The notes below the pieces were generated by a model. That model was not told the origin of the DNA. It saw only the letters and a list, made by a program, of their open reading frames with translations, and made no database searches. 64,000 nt of DNA from Calothrix sp. PCC 7507 (lineage in GTDB: Bacteria > Cyanobacteriota > Cyanobacteriia > Cyanobacteriales > Nostocaceae). Shown here piece after piece: positions 34,183 to 44,493 of this stretch. A program made the translations under genes and the position numbers. How positions within the stretch are numbered: the first letter of the stretch is position 1; each line of letters opens with the position of its first letter. The DNA lies in NCBI RefSeq assembly GCF_000316575.1, contig NC_019682.1, positions 3,346,001 to 3,410,000 on the forward strand, given 5' to 3'.

Positions 34183-36465
34183 TTATCCCGCAATAAAAAC
34201 TTCATCATCTGGAAGACGTAGCTGTTTAAACTTCATTGCCATTGTTAAAATTCCTGACAAGCCTGAAAAAAATCTATATTCTTTCTCAATATCATTGCAA
34301 ATAATGTTTATTGGATAAGAAATAATTCCTTGCTTGTTTAATTGGAAAATAACAGCAGCATTTGTTCTTGGGCAAATAATTACTCCTGGCAAAAGATACC
34401 TATTCAAAGATTTTATTTGGTCTGTGGGTCGTGTTCCTCCTCCAAGAGTGCGGATAATTCGACAATTTTTAAAAGCTGTTAATTTGTTCAGTTCTGTACT
34501 GATAAATTCTTGCCAGTTATCAGTGTAGCGTAATTCAAAACTCAATTGATAAGTTTCAGTAGCACGACTGGTGACTTCAATATAATCACCATTTTGGACA
34601 AATTCGTAATAGCGTAATAAATGAAAAGGATCTAGTCTTGTTTCCTCTGATTCATCTAGAATAAAACCATGAGGGTCACGAATGGAAAGACTTTCAAATA
34701 GACTAGAACGAAAACTAAATAAAGGTGCATAGCTTGTACTAAAAACTTCAGCAAATTCTTTTAACTCAGCTAGTGCCTCTTCATCTTTTTGAAATAAATC
34801 TACGTATTCGTCTAAAGTTGTACGTCCAGCTTGTAAGTCATCCCAATCTTCAGGAAATTTAGCCTTGATAAAGGTTCTGACAAAAGCCTGACCACCTTTG
34901 ATATACTTCCAATCTTTTTTGATTTCTTTGGGAGTTTTTTTCGCAATAGCTTCAGCGCCTCGTAAAAGTTTCATTCTATAGCGATAATCATCCCAAGTTC
35001 TATTTCCTTCAAAAATAGATTTTAGAGTATTGAATAACTCCAAAATCAATTTTTCTTCAGCTAAACCTTCAAGCATTTCTTCCAATTCCAACAAGGGACG
35101 GGCAATTTCTAGAAATGCTTCTGAACGCCAGTAAGCTTTTAAAAAAGGCTTGTCTAAGCAGGGAAGTGTTTCAAGTAAGTCTTTTAGCGCTGTACGTTCC
35201 CCAGTAGTATCTAGAGAGGTTAAACCTTCTTCCCAAGCGTTAGCAGGTAAGTATGCAATGGCCTCTGAATCAATATTAGTTTCAGATTTACCCAAAACAC
35301 GCCCTACTCTACCAATTCTCTGCCAAAATGCAGCGCGATCGCGTGCTGAAAAAATCAACCAATCTAAATTTTGCCGTTTCGGTTCAGGATGTCTTTCAAA
35401 ATTAAATCCTACATCTACAGTGCTAGTAGCCAAAATGATTTGACACTGCATAGCCCTTTGTCTATCTTTTTTGGGTGCAGGGCCAGTTATACGCCCAATG
35501 TAATCACCAATTCCTCGCTGTCGCAGTAAATCTGATAGACGATTAATATTATCAAGAGAGTCAAGAATTACAGCACCATTTTCGTCAGGTCTTTCTCGAA
35601 AACGTTGGACAATTTCTGCTGCTAACTCTGCTAACCACTCTTCCTTACTATCTGGTTTTGGTCTTAATTCCAGATTAACTCCTGTTTGTGACTGTAAAAG
35701 ATTAATATTACCTGCTTCTCCATCAATTCTTGCTATTTTCACACCAGCCTGTTTTAAATTCTGCAATGCTAATTCACAAGCTGGTTCTGGTGTCGCTGTC
35801 AGCAATACTACTTTGCGTCCGTTCTCAAAAAAGCGAAAAACTTGAGAATAAGCGAGATAAAACAGCATTCCTACTAGCTGTTTAGCATCGTAGAGGTGAA
35901 ATTCATCAAAAATGACTGTCGAAAATTTGGTGTAAAAACTACTGGCGATATTACCTCTATCTAAGTTGTTATATGCAAAGAAAGTTGCATAGTAAAAGAT
36001 ATCAGGATTTGTGACTAAAATGATGGGCGTATTAGCCCCAACATCAGGAAAAACTGTAGCTGGATTCCGTAATACGTTATACAGCTTTTCCCCTGAACGA
36101 CTGCCAACTTTATCGTTAGACCAGCTTTTAATATCTTTAGCAGAAGCTGATTTGACTATATGAGGTAAGTTAGCCTCCTTAACAAACTTTTTTGCGGCTT
36201 CTGTTTGCTGTTCAATTAAAGCATTAGTTGGAGCAATGTAAACAGCACTTTTATTTGGCTGATGTTTTAATACTGTTAGCCCTGCATTGGTTTTACCTGT
36301 GCCAGTTGGTGCTAAATCAAGGATAATATCTGCATCCTTAGATTGTTCAAATACATCAACTTGATGCTGAAGTGCATTCCCCATAAAAGAAAGTTCATCT
36401 GGCAAAGATGCACAAGCTGAAATACTGCGCGGTTCTAATCTGATAACTAATTTTTGATTACTCAT
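34183..36465 (-). CDS. cas3: Type I-D CRISPR helicase Cas3'
   Basis: A 760-residue superfamily 2 helicase without an HD nuclease domain, as expected for I-D where the nuclease is on Cas10d. Motifs in order: Walker A APTGTGKTN, VIFDEFHLYD (DExH), LLTATPE, ATSTVDVGFNFE and QRIGRVGR (motif VI). The start is ATG 36465 (MSNQKLVIRLEP), which overlaps the csc1 stop by 8 bp; an in-frame upstream extension to 36534 would lie within csc1. It unwinds DNA for degradation by Cas10d. Confidence 0.93.
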   Translation of the reverse strand: MSNQKLVIRLEPRSISACASLPDELSFMGNALQHQVDVFEQSKDADIILDLAPTGTGKTNAGLTVLKHQPNKSAVYIAPTNALIEQQTEAAKKFVKEANLPHIVKSASAKDIKSWSNDKVGSRSGEKLYNVLRNPATVFPDVGANTPIILVTNPDIFYYATFFAYNNLDRGNIASSFYTKFSTVIFDEFHLYDAKQLVGMLFYLAYSQVFRFFENGRKVVLLTATPEPACELALQNLKQAGVKIARIDGEAGNINLLQSQTGVNLELRPKPDSKEEWLAELAAEIVQRFRERPDENGAVILDSLDNINRLSDLLRQRGIGDYIGRITGPAPKKDRQRAMQCQIILATSTVDVGFNFERHPEPKRQNLDWLIFSARDRAAFWQRIGRVGRVLGKSETNIDSEAIAYLPANAWEEGLTSLDTTGERTALKDLLETLPCLDKPFLKAYWRSEAFLEIARPLLELEEMLEGLAEEKLILELFNTLKSIFEGNRTWDDYRYRMKLLRGAEAIAKKTPKEIKKDWKYIKGGQAFVRTFIKAKFPEDWDDLQAGRTTLDEYVDLFQKDEEALAELKEFAEVFSTSYAPLFSFRSSLFESLSIRDPHGFILDESEETRLDPFHLLRYYEFVQNGDYIEVTSRATETYQLSFELRYTDNWQEFISTELNKLTAFKNCRIIRTLGGGTRPTDQIKSLNRYLLPGVIICPRTNAAVIFQLNKQGIISYPINIICNDIEKEYRFFSGLSGILTMAMKFKQLRLPDDEVFIAG

Positions 36466-37216
36466 TGTTACTTTCTCTACCGCAAAAATGTAAACCTGCT
36501 GGTATAACCATTTCCCCAACTTGCCAAGCAGCACCCCGAAAACGAAGATTTTTAATGATGGGTGCAGGAGGAATAGAAATTAAATCGAATGCTAAAGCCT
36601 CTATTTGCTGTGGTAAATCAGCAGCATTTAGATAATGTTGACTTTGATATTCACTTTCTGGTAGTAAAGTCACAGGAAATTCATTCAGCACATTCACCTT
36701 GACTTTACTCATGAATTTCCCAAGGCGAATATAATTTGGTAATTGGTAATTTCCAAATACCAGAGTTTGAAATTTGTTTCTGCGTTCAATCATTCGCAGT
36801 CTTCCAGTTTGCGGAAAATTACTTGGTCTAAATGAACTTGGTTTTTTACCTTGGCGTTGTAATGGTAAATCTTCCCGCGCAGTCGCAACACGGTTATTAG
36901 TCATTGCATACCAGTAAGAATCAGAAAGAGCATTGAAACGTTCAAATCTGAATGTCACTCTACCTACTGGTGAAGCTGGTAAGATATAAAAATCTTGTGC
37001 GATTGGTTGCAAATCTTCTTTGTAGGTTGGTCGTCCTGTAGCCTGACCTTGGAGGCGATAGGGGGAATTTACCCAACCTAAAGCATAGGTAAGAGCATAA
37101 TTCCCAATTACCCCCTCAGTGTAATAGGTATCAGACAACTCCCTAGAGGCAAAAAAGACTGGTTCAAGACAGTATAATTCAACAAGTTTTGCCTGCTGAA
37201 AAGGAATTGTTGACAT
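36458..37216 (-). CDS. csc1: Type I-D Cascade subunit Csc1 (Cas5-like)
   Basis: A 252-residue RAMP protein with features of Csc1/Cas5d: an N-terminal VELYCLEPVFFASRELSDTY, a PYRLQG block and a glycine/arginine region. It caps the 5' end of the crRNA in the I-D Cascade. It starts three bases after the csc2 stop and its end overlaps cas3', so the effector genes are tightly coupled. Confidence 0.92.
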   Translation of the reverse strand: MSTIPFQQAKLVELYCLEPVFFASRELSDTYYTEGVIGNYALTYALGWVNSPYRLQGQATGRPTYKEDLQPIAQDFYILPASPVGRVTFRFERFNALSDSYWYAMTNNRVATAREDLPLQRQGKKPSSFRPSNFPQTGRLRMIERRNKFQTLVFGNYQLPNYIRLGKFMSKVKVNVLNEFPVTLLPESEYQSQHYLNAADLPQQIEALAFDLISIPPAPIIKNLRFRGAAWQVGEMVIPAGLHFCGRESNNE

Positions 37217-37219
37217 AAT

Positions 37220-38248
37220 CTAAATCTCTACTTCAACTGGTGTATTCTTGCCTTTCGCCTTAGCCTTTTTCTTTTCAGGTGCAACCTGACGGAAGGATTC
37301 ATAAGATTGCGTTAAACGCTTGAGAAAATTATCACGTTCAGCTTCTGACCAATTAGTTTCTACGTCAGTCACTAAACTTGCTAATTCTTCTTCAGATAGT
37401 TGCACAGAAACTCCTCTCTTATTTTTCCAATTAGCAATTACTTGTTTGCTTGCTGTAATTAATTGATTAATATTCAAGGGATGTTCTAAAGGCTTACCTA
37501 AGACATCATAAGTAGCTTGTACAAGTTCCAGAGAACTAGGAAGTTCGGTAATACTACCAAATACACCTAATATCTCGTTTTCCATGCGTCCAACACGACT
37601 GGAAACTGCACCATAACGACTTGTGAAAAGAATGTTACCGATGATATAGCGCAGTTCATCCGCAGTTACATCTTTTAGGGTGACGACATCCAAAAAATGC
37701 ACGCCTGGTTTGATGTATTCGCTGGTATTTAAAGCTGTTGAGGCGTTACCTTTTTCATCGCGCATTGTACCAGTTTCGTAGATGGCGTTTATGGTGCGAT
37801 CGCCTACAACATCACTAGCAGGTAAAATACTAAAAGCGTCTTCAGTCCAAATGCGACTTTTTTGAGCGCCACCCCCACCAGCAGCGAAGCCGTAGAGGAA
37901 ACAATCTACACACATTTCACAAGGTGCATTAGTATTTAAAGAACAAAGAGAGCCATCTTTAGGGTTGGTGTATAAAAGCTCATGCGCTCTTAAATGTTCT
38001 CGTCCGTAGCGTCTTTCTGGGGCTACTTGTTTACGCTTAGTCATTACCAAGCGTTGAATTATAGTTTTTTGATTTTCACCCTCTAAACCAGCTTGGACAA
38101 ATTCGCTACACATTGGTTCACCTGAACCTTCTGTGCGAAAGATAGTTTCAGAATGGGTTGTTCTTAAAACAACTAAAGTAATAAAACGTCCCTTGGGGAA
38201 ATTCTCATAACTTGTTGCTAGTACCGAGGAAAGTTTTGAAATGGACAT
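37220..38248 (-). CDS. csc2: Type I-D Cascade backbone subunit Csc2 (Cas7-like)
   Basis: A 342-residue Cas7-type RAMP forming the crRNA-binding filament. FVTLVVLRTT-like strands open the fold, followed by a cysteine-bearing insertion (APCEMCVDCFLYGFAAGGGG) and RYGAVSSRVGRMENEI. The tail is lysine-rich (KKKAKAKGK). It sits directly between cas10d and csc1 in the order normal for I-D. Confidence 0.94.
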   Translation of the reverse strand: MSISKLSSVLATSYENFPKGRFITLVVLRTTHSETIFRTEGSGEPMCSEFVQAGLEGENQKTIIQRLVMTKRKQVAPERRYGREHLRAHELLYTNPKDGSLCSLNTNAPCEMCVDCFLYGFAAGGGGAQKSRIWTEDAFSILPASDVVGDRTINAIYETGTMRDEKGNASTALNTSEYIKPGVHFLDVVTLKDVTADELRYIIGNILFTSRYGAVSSRVGRMENEILGVFGSITELPSSLELVQATYDVLGKPLEHPLNINQLITASKQVIANWKNKRGVSVQLSEEELASLVTDVETNWSEAERDNFLKRLTQSYESFRQVAPEKKKAKAKGKNTPVEVEI

Positions 38249-38268
38249 GATGAAAAACTCCTAATTAT

Positions 38269-40962
38269 TTAAACAGTTGTAGTTGTTTCGACTGAATCAT
38301 CTTTAGATTCACTTTTAAGTTGTTTACGTGCTTCTTCAAGGAAGAATAAATAAGCAGCTTCTAAAGTTTTTTGGTCAGATAAAAACTTTTCAGGACGTGC
38401 TGAATAAACCTCCTCATATAGTTTTCGTAATAGCTCGTAATAACGCTTGACCTGTTCATACTTTGTTGCACCTACGCCATGCTCACGGATACGGTCTAAG
38501 CGAGTATGATATTGCTGTACTAAAGCAGCAAAAATTACATCTAAACCCAAATAAGCCTTTTGAGAACGAATAGCAGCAATAAAGGCTGTAAACGGTTCTG
38601 CTTGAGCAGTTCGTTTAAAAGAACTTCCCCATATTTTTCCTTCTGCTGCAACTTGAGCAGCTTCTCTAAGATATTTAGTTAAGAGTAAGTTTTCATCAGG
38701 CATAAAGCTCTCCAGTAAAGTATTTAACGGCTCACAAATGCGACTCCAAATAACGCTCAAATTTGGTTCGTCTTGTTCTCGCAGAGTCCAACGTAACAAG
38801 ACATAATAAAGTTCAATTGGTCTGACACAAGCACGAGCCAAATCATACAAACAATCATCAGCTTTCTGAATACTTGCAACAGAGGTTGCTAGTTTGCCAA
38901 TGCAACGTAGTCGCTCAAGAATTTTTTCTGCATCTTGGCGTTGCTGATATTGTCCATTTCCCAATAAAGTTTGCAGTGCAGAAGGAATTCCCTCTATTCG
39001 TCCGTAAACATCATTAGATAACTCCACCTCTAGATTGCTACTCAAGACAAAAGGAAAGCCAATATCTAAAGACAGGGAAATTTCTAAAGCAAGCCTCAGT
39101 GATTTTAGTAAAGCTAAAGAATTATTAACATCTCCCCAAAGTAAAGGAATAATGACAGATGTATGAACAAAATCAGGACGCTTTGGTAATGCTAAACCGA
39201 CTACTTTGTTAGCTTTAAATTCAAGCTGATTATCTTTATATAATTTCAATTCATCAATAGTGACAGTACCACCTTCAGCATTTGTCGCTGCAAGTTGTTT
39301 TAAAAGCCCACGCCAAATTCTCAACAGTTCTGGAGCAGAACCTTTAGGTAATGCTAAGTGCAAATAAAGCGGGTCTTGTTTTTTAACAGCAGGAAAGTTT
39401 GCCCCAACTGCCATTAATTGGTAGGCTAAAGCTGCAATTGAATCTGCTTGTCTTTTCGGTTCAGCACTGATACCACCCGGTAAGCGATTAGAAAAAGCCT
39501 GTACTTTTGTACCAGGAGGCATATTATCTGAAATTAGCTCATCTATATCAGTAGAAGTAGAACCTAAAGAGCATCTTTGTCTGGGATTTGCTTCTACATA
39601 AGCATTTAAATCATCGCCTCCATTTAACCGAATAGCAAAAGGTAAATTGACCATTCTGCTAACGGCTGCAATCATTTCTTCAGATACTTCTGTTTCTTCA
39701 GATATTTGTGTACTTTCTTTTCTTAGCTGGAAAGATTCTTGTAGAGCTTCTTTAATACCCTCAATTCCTTTAACAGCAGCCTTAGCAGCAAATAAAGGTC
39801 GCCCATATAGACCTTCAAATGCTTCAAGAGCAGTCCTTTGTTGTTCGGATATTCCCGTATGAACAGCAATTTTATCCCAAATTTCTTTAGGACTTAATTC
39901 TGCTTTTCTATAACTGATGTAAGCCGCTTTTAAACCCTCAGAGATGGCGAACTCTTCTCCATTGCTTACAGCTAGTAACCCAAGTTCAGCCGCTTTATTT
40001 AATGCGTTTTCACCAGCATTATCTCCCCATTTAGTTACATCTTTAGCAACCTTATCTGATTTATAACCAGCTTTTTTCTTTTCCAAAAGAGCTAGAACAT
40101 TTACTAATACTTCTTCAATATTTTGCTCAATGGCTTGATGATTAATCTTAATACCATTGTTGGTAGCTCTTACAAGTTTTTCGATATTATTCCCAAAAAC
40201 TTGGTCAATTTTACTTTGCCAAACAGCAGCTATTTCTTTTGTAAAATCTACGTTTGATAATGCTTCACCTTCAAAAAGTTCGCCATCAGGGAAAATTGCT
40301 AAAGGATTTAACCCATACTTTTGCAAAACCTCTTCGCAAGCACCCAGCAACAGGGCTGTAATATAGCCTTTATCTTCAGAGATACTGATTCTAAAAAGGT
40401 TACAACTTCGCCCAAAAGCAACAGTTAATTCTTTTTCCAGTTTGCGAAAACGTTGTGCATCTGGAATTCCTAAATCAAATAAGTCCGCAGCTGTAAGCAT
40501 CGCCGCCCAACGTTCAATATTTGGGTCTTCTGGTAAAAATCTTGCTCCATCGCTGACGTTATGACCTGAATGGCGCTCAATTAGCTTTCTGACTAACTCC
40601 AAATCATCTTCTGAGATAACAAAGCTAAGTACACAAGCCTTTTCAAGTTGTTCTCGTAAAAATTCCTGATTTCTAGCCAGGGTTTTAACATTGCGTCCTT
40701 TGGTATCTAATTTATTCAGGTCATGTACAGCAGTTGCAGCTAGTAGCAAAGGTCTTTTATCTTCTGGGACTTCTGCGATTCGGCTAACTGTCAAAATGAA
40801 CTGACACGCAGAATCTAAGTGTTCTGCAAGGGTCGTACCCTTTCTTACGCCGTACTGATGATGATGTGCATGATTTTCGTAAAGCTGGGGGCGAATTTCA
40901 CTGAAATAAATCTCCTCCAAAGTCTTTGGAAGATTATTCAAAAGCCGATTGCGCTTGGACAT
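38269..40962 (-). CDS. csc3: Type I-D CRISPR large subunit/nuclease Cas10d (Csc3)
   Basis: An 897-residue protein from ATG 40962; an upstream TTG at 41001 is less likely. The N-terminal HD nuclease domain has the doublet in AVHDLNKLD (H80, D81) and an upstream EHLDSA. The C-terminal half is helical, as in the Cas10/Cas8-like large subunit. A GGDD string occurs at residues 448-451 (LNGGDDLNAY), the sequence used by Cas10 palm domains, although its placement is not clearly that of a palm. It is the first gene of the operon, divergent from the WYL regulator. Confidence 0.93.
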   Translation of the reverse strand: MSKRNRLLNNLPKTLEEIYFSEIRPQLYENHAHHHQYGVRKGTTLAEHLDSACQFILTVSRIAEVPEDKRPLLLAATAVHDLNKLDTKGRNVKTLARNQEFLREQLEKACVLSFVISEDDLELVRKLIERHSGHNVSDGARFLPEDPNIERWAAMLTAADLFDLGIPDAQRFRKLEKELTVAFGRSCNLFRISISEDKGYITALLLGACEEVLQKYGLNPLAIFPDGELFEGEALSNVDFTKEIAAVWQSKIDQVFGNNIEKLVRATNNGIKINHQAIEQNIEEVLVNVLALLEKKKAGYKSDKVAKDVTKWGDNAGENALNKAAELGLLAVSNGEEFAISEGLKAAYISYRKAELSPKEIWDKIAVHTGISEQQRTALEAFEGLYGRPLFAAKAAVKGIEGIKEALQESFQLRKESTQISEETEVSEEMIAAVSRMVNLPFAIRLNGGDDLNAYVEANPRQRCSLGSTSTDIDELISDNMPPGTKVQAFSNRLPGGISAEPKRQADSIAALAYQLMAVGANFPAVKKQDPLYLHLALPKGSAPELLRIWRGLLKQLAATNAEGGTVTIDELKLYKDNQLEFKANKVVGLALPKRPDFVHTSVIIPLLWGDVNNSLALLKSLRLALEISLSLDIGFPFVLSSNLEVELSNDVYGRIEGIPSALQTLLGNGQYQQRQDAEKILERLRCIGKLATSVASIQKADDCLYDLARACVRPIELYYVLLRWTLREQDEPNLSVIWSRICEPLNTLLESFMPDENLLLTKYLREAAQVAAEGKIWGSSFKRTAQAEPFTAFIAAIRSQKAYLGLDVIFAALVQQYHTRLDRIREHGVGATKYEQVKRYYELLRKLYEEVYSARPEKFLSDQKTLEAAYLFFLEEARKQLKSESKDDSVETTTTV

Positions 40963-41061
40963 ATAAAGATACTCCAATCCAAAATCGAGTCTAGGTTGCA
41001 AAGTCCACTTTTGAGATGAGTACTTATACTGAGATAACCTGACAAACTCAAGTTATGTCAC

Positions 41062-41130
41062 TGCACTTTTTTGCAACTAGACTATTTATAATTACATCTA
41101 TGAATATGACACAACTAGCTTAAAAGTGCA
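41062..41130. promoter_or_regulatory. Divergent promoter region with inverted repeat, candidate WYL operator
   Basis: TGCACTTTT (41062-41070) and AAAAGTGCA (41122-41130) form an exact 9-bp inverted repeat. It brackets a plus-strand TATAAT at 41087-41092. A third CCACTTTT lies near 41008. The placement suits autorepression and control of the cas operon by the WYL protein, but binding is not shown. Confidence 0.45.
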
Positions 41131-41144
41131 AGTACATTTTGTAA

Positions 41145-42008
41145 ATGCCAAGAAAAAAAGAAACGATTACACTGTCAATTCCGCCAGGAACTAAAGAACA
41201 ACTAGAAGCGATCGCTCGCTGTCTCAATATCAATTGGGGCAAAGAACCCAGTATTTCGGGCTTAATAGTGGCGATCGCACAACAATCTGTAGAGGTCGGA
41301 AAGCCCTTTGCGCTTGACTCTAACCAAGTTAATGCCTTACAGCAGGCAATAAAAGCTTTGAATGATGCAGGTCACATAGGAGAAGCACAAACTGTACTTG
41401 CACTTTTGCTAGAACGTGGCAATCTCGAAGCACCTCTTCGTCAATTACTGATGAAACAACTTAGTCAACCTATCCAAGAATGGCGAAATACGATAGAAGA
41501 ACTAAGTAAAGCGAAACAGCCTTTCTACATTCTCTATTCCAACTCTCAAGGTCAGGAATTAGATTACAAAGTTCGTCACGCTGAGGTGCGCTTTTTTGAG
41601 AAACGCTTTTATCTCATGATTTGGTGCGAAGAGACAGCAGACGTAGAAAACGATATCCCAGAATTCCCCGAACTTTGGCACAATCGTTGCTTAAGCTTTG
41701 AGCGAATCAAGTCTGTTGTCCCGACAAGTGGAGATTGGCGAGGTGAACTTGACTATCTAAAAGTGCAATTACACTTTCGGGGTTGGCTAGCTAAAGCTTA
41801 TCAACCGAAAGAAGATGACATTGAGGATGACATGATTAATAATGTGCGTCAGGTGGTGCGGCGAGTAGCTAATCCCTTCTGGCTGATTCGAGAAGTTGCA
41901 CGTTACTGGGAAGATTGCGTGATTGTATCACCAGAGAATGTGCGCGATCGCCTCAAACAAAAACTCCTCACTCTGTGCCAGTTGTACGATATCGAAACCA
42001 AGGAATAA
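41145..42008 (+). CDS. WYL-domain transcriptional regulator of the CRISPR locus
   Basis: A 287-residue protein. A short N-terminal DNA-binding segment (RKKETITLSIPPGTKEQLEA, ribbon-helix-like) precedes a helical region, then a WYL-type SH3-like domain (PFYILYSNSQGQELDYKVRH, FYLMIWCEE). A C-terminal region carries VVRRVANPFWLIREVARYW. Its divergent position next to the I-D cas operon matches Synechocystis sll7009, a WYL protein whose loss raises crRNA levels there. By analogy it is a repressor; that is inference. The ATG is preceded by weak ribosome-binding signals. Confidence 0.85.
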   Translation: MPRKKETITLSIPPGTKEQLEAIARCLNINWGKEPSISGLIVAIAQQSVEVGKPFALDSNQVNALQQAIKALNDAGHIGEAQTVLALLLERGNLEAPLRQLLMKQLSQPIQEWRNTIEELSKAKQPFYILYSNSQGQELDYKVRHAEVRFFEKRFYLMIWCEETADVENDIPEFPELWHNRCLSFERIKSVVPTSGDWRGELDYLKVQLHFRGWLAKAYQPKEDDIEDDMINNVRQVVRRVANPFWLIREVARYWEDCVIVSPENVRDRLKQKLLTLCQLYDIETKE

Positions 42009-42211
42009 TATGCAAACTTCACATCATGCAAGATTCTGGAGGTATTTGGGTGCGACTTGAGACTAATTAACTGCTCAAATCTGTAATTAGATGTAGAAAT
42101 GTGTATATTAAGTCTGTAAAAGGGTAGGTAATTAAAACTTATAAATTTGATAGGTTTAATGTAGGGCAGACTGATAATTGCCTACCCTTTTTACTCAGTC
42201 AGGAATTACTT

Positions 42212-42511
42212 ATGAATTATCAGAAGCTAGACGCTGCTCTGGCGATCGCCCTCAATGATGTTCCTAACCCAGAAGAATCGAGTTTGGATGTCTTTATCCA
42301 TACAGAACCAGTTTTAGATGCTGACGCAGCCGCTGTTCTAGAAAATTTAGGCGTTAGTACTGCTACAACTGGCAAAGATATTTTTACAGCCGCACTTTCA
42401 CCAAACGCCATTTCTCAGTTATCGGAGCAACCTTGGGTACAGTATCTCAAACTGTCACAACAATTAAGTTTAGTGAATCGGCGGCTAAATCCAGGGAAAC
42501 TCGGTATTTAA
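42212..42511 (+). CDS. Small cyanobacterial protein, possibly protease-inhibitor-like
   Basis: A 99-residue soluble protein. SLDVFIHTEPVLDADAAAVL followed by FTAALSPNAISQLSEQPWVQ has the alpha/beta pattern and the strand-ending VQYLKLSQQL reminiscent of inhibitor I9-type or subtilisin propeptide-like domains. That reading is weak inference; no function is established. It lies 200 bp after the WYL gene and starts at ATG 42212 without a strong Shine-Dalgarno. Confidence 0.6.
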   Translation: MNYQKLDAALAIALNDVPNPEESSLDVFIHTEPVLDADAAAVLENLGVSTATTGKDIFTAALSPNAISQLSEQPWVQYLKLSQQLSLVNRRLNPGKLGI

Positions 42512-43112
42512 TAGGCTTATTGTATTTTCTTGTATAAAGTATTTAGGTAAGACATAAAGAATTTACGGGAAAATAAAATACCAATTTGTAGGGTGTGTGA
42601 CGCGGTGATAATACATTGAGTTAAGCGATATATAATTTTGTAGCGTCACGCACCAATGATGATTGTAGCTACTTATAGCGGTTCTCTGTCTGATGCAATA
42701 CAGTCAAGGGCGGGGTTTTCCCGCCCCTACAGGCTTTGCGATTTAAATCTGTAGCTCACTGATCTGAAAACCGCTATATATTGGTACATTATTAATCAGC
42801 CAGTCTCTAAGTTGAGCTTTGTTAAATCGAATCCAACATTTATTACAGTCACGGAAAACTCTAAGTAAACTACCTTTAGTGAATCAGGAATCAGGCTTAT
42901 GAAGTGGCTGACTGTGACAGTTATGTAAGAGTTTCTCCTTGTTTCCAGTATCTATTCATACAATTACAGGTATTTTGCTCATTACGAGCGCAATTCACCA
43001 CTAAGCACATTCTGTAAAATTCACTCAACAGAATCTTTGATCCCCCCTTACCTGTAGCGGCAGACAGTCCTAAACTGTAGGTGAGAGTTGAAAGGCAGCT
43101 GGGAGACATTTT
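42512..43112. other. 600-bp repeat-filled region upstream of glgC
   Basis: No gene. It holds an inverted pair GGTGTGTGACGC/GCGTCACGCACC (42593-42652), the MITE-like element at 42674-42778, and about 330 bp of free sequence before the GTG of glgC. Confidence 0.5.
42674..42778. mobile_element. MITE-like element, TATAGCGGTT termini
   Basis: This 105-bp segment has terminal inverted repeats TATAGCGGTT/AACCGCTATA and an internal GGGCGGG..CCCGCCC hairpin. Its left end (TGATGCAATACAG after the terminus) matches the element at 61647, so both belong to one family. No transposase is encoded. Confidence 0.65.
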
Positions 43113-44402
43113 GTGAAAAAAGTTTTAGCAATCATACTTGGTGGTGGCGCGGGGACACGGCTTTACCCGTTAACTAAACTGCGTGCTAAACCCGCAGTAC
43201 CAGTAGCAGGTAAGTACCGTTTAATCGATATCCCTGTTAGCAACTGCATAAATTCCGAAATATTTAAAATTTACGTCCTAACGCAATTCAACTCAGCTTC
43301 CCTGAATCGCCACATTGCCCGCGCCTACAATTTTAGTGGCTTCAGCGATGGCTTTGTCGAAGTTCTAGCAGCACAGCAAACACCAGAAAACCCCAACTGG
43401 TTCCAAGGTACTGCTGATGCTGTGCGTCAGTATATTTGGTTGTTGGAAGAATGGGATGCCGACGAATATCTCATCCTCTCAGGCGATCATCTCTACCGCA
43501 TGGATTACCGCCAATTTATCCAACGACATCGGGAAACTAACGCTGATATTACTCTTTCAGTGATTCCCATAGACGATCGCCGCGCCTCGGACTTTGGCTT
43601 GATGAAAATTGATCAGTCTGGGAGAGTAGTTGACTTTAGCGAAAAACCCAAAGGCGAAGCTTTAGCGCAAATGCGCGTCGATACCACTATCCTTGGCTTG
43701 AGCAAAGAACAAGCTGAACTCCAGCCATACATCGCCTCAATGGGGATTTATGTCTTTAAAAAAGATGTTTTAGTCAAGTTGTTGAAAGAATCTTTAGAAC
43801 GGACTGATTTTGGCAAAGAAATTATTCCGGATGCTGCTAAAGATCACAATGTTCAAGCCTACTTATTTGATGACTACTGGGAAGATATTGGAACCATCGA
43901 AGCCTTTTATGATGCTAATTTGGCTCTAACTCAACAACCCCTACCACCCTTTAGCTTCTACGATGAAAAAGCCCCAATTTATACCCGCGCTCGTTACTTA
44001 CCTCCGAGCAAACTTTTAGATTGCGAAATTAAGCAATCGATGATTGGGGAAGGTTGCATTCTGAAAAATTGCCGCATTGAACATTCCGTTTTAGGAGTGC
44101 GATCGCGCATTGAAGCTGGTAGCATCATTGAAGATTCTTTAATTATGGGGGCTGACTACTACCAAGCTTCTGTAGAACGCCAATGTAGCTTAGAAAAAGG
44201 CAACGTTCCCGTAGGCATCGGCACGGATAGTATTATTCGCCGTGCCATCATTGATAAGAATGCCCGCATTGGCCATAGTGTCAAAATCATCAACAAGGAT
44301 AACGTCCAAGAAGCAGAGCGCGAAAGTCAAGGCTTCTATATCCGCAGTGGGATTACCGTTGTGCTAAAAAATGCCGTAATTCCTGATGGAACTGTCATTT
44401 AA
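43113..44402 (+). CDS. glgC: Glucose-1-phosphate adenylyltransferase
   Basis: ADP-glucose pyrophosphorylase, the first committed and regulated step of glycogen synthesis. At 429 residues it is of normal cyanobacterial length. The nucleotide-binding [20 protein letters not shown] motif is at the N-terminus, followed by [12 protein letters not shown] and [18 protein letters not shown] forms the glucose-1-phosphate site, and a left-handed beta-helix C-terminal domain follows ([13 protein letters not shown]). The start is GTG 43113. The glycogen debranching enzyme is 5.6 kb away on the same strand. It is followed by a repeat hairpin. Confidence 0.96.
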   Translation: MKKVLAIILGGGAGTRLYPLTKLRAKPAVPVAGKYRLIDIPVSNCINSEIFKIYVLTQFNSASLNRHIARAYNFSGFSDGFVEVLAAQQTPENPNWFQGTADAVRQYIWLLEEWDADEYLILSGDHLYRMDYRQFIQRHRETNADITLSVIPIDDRRASDFGLMKIDQSGRVVDFSEKPKGEALAQMRVDTTILGLSKEQAELQPYIASMGIYVFKKDVLVKLLKESLERTDFGKEIIPDAAKDHNVQAYLFDDYWEDIGTIEAFYDANLALTQQPLPPFSFYDEKAPIYTRARYLPPSKLLDCEIKQSMIGEGCILKNCRIEHSVLGVRSRIEAGSIIEDSLIMGADYYQASVERQCSLEKGNVPVGIGTDSIIRRAIIDKNARIGHSVKIINKDNVQEAERESQGFYIRSGITVVLKNAVIPDGTVI

Positions 44403-44493
44403 AAGTGCTGAGTTGTGAGTGCTGAGTTATGAGTACAACTTCTAATCACTCAGCACTCTTGTTACTAATTCCTCTTCCCGTGAGTGTCGAGTT

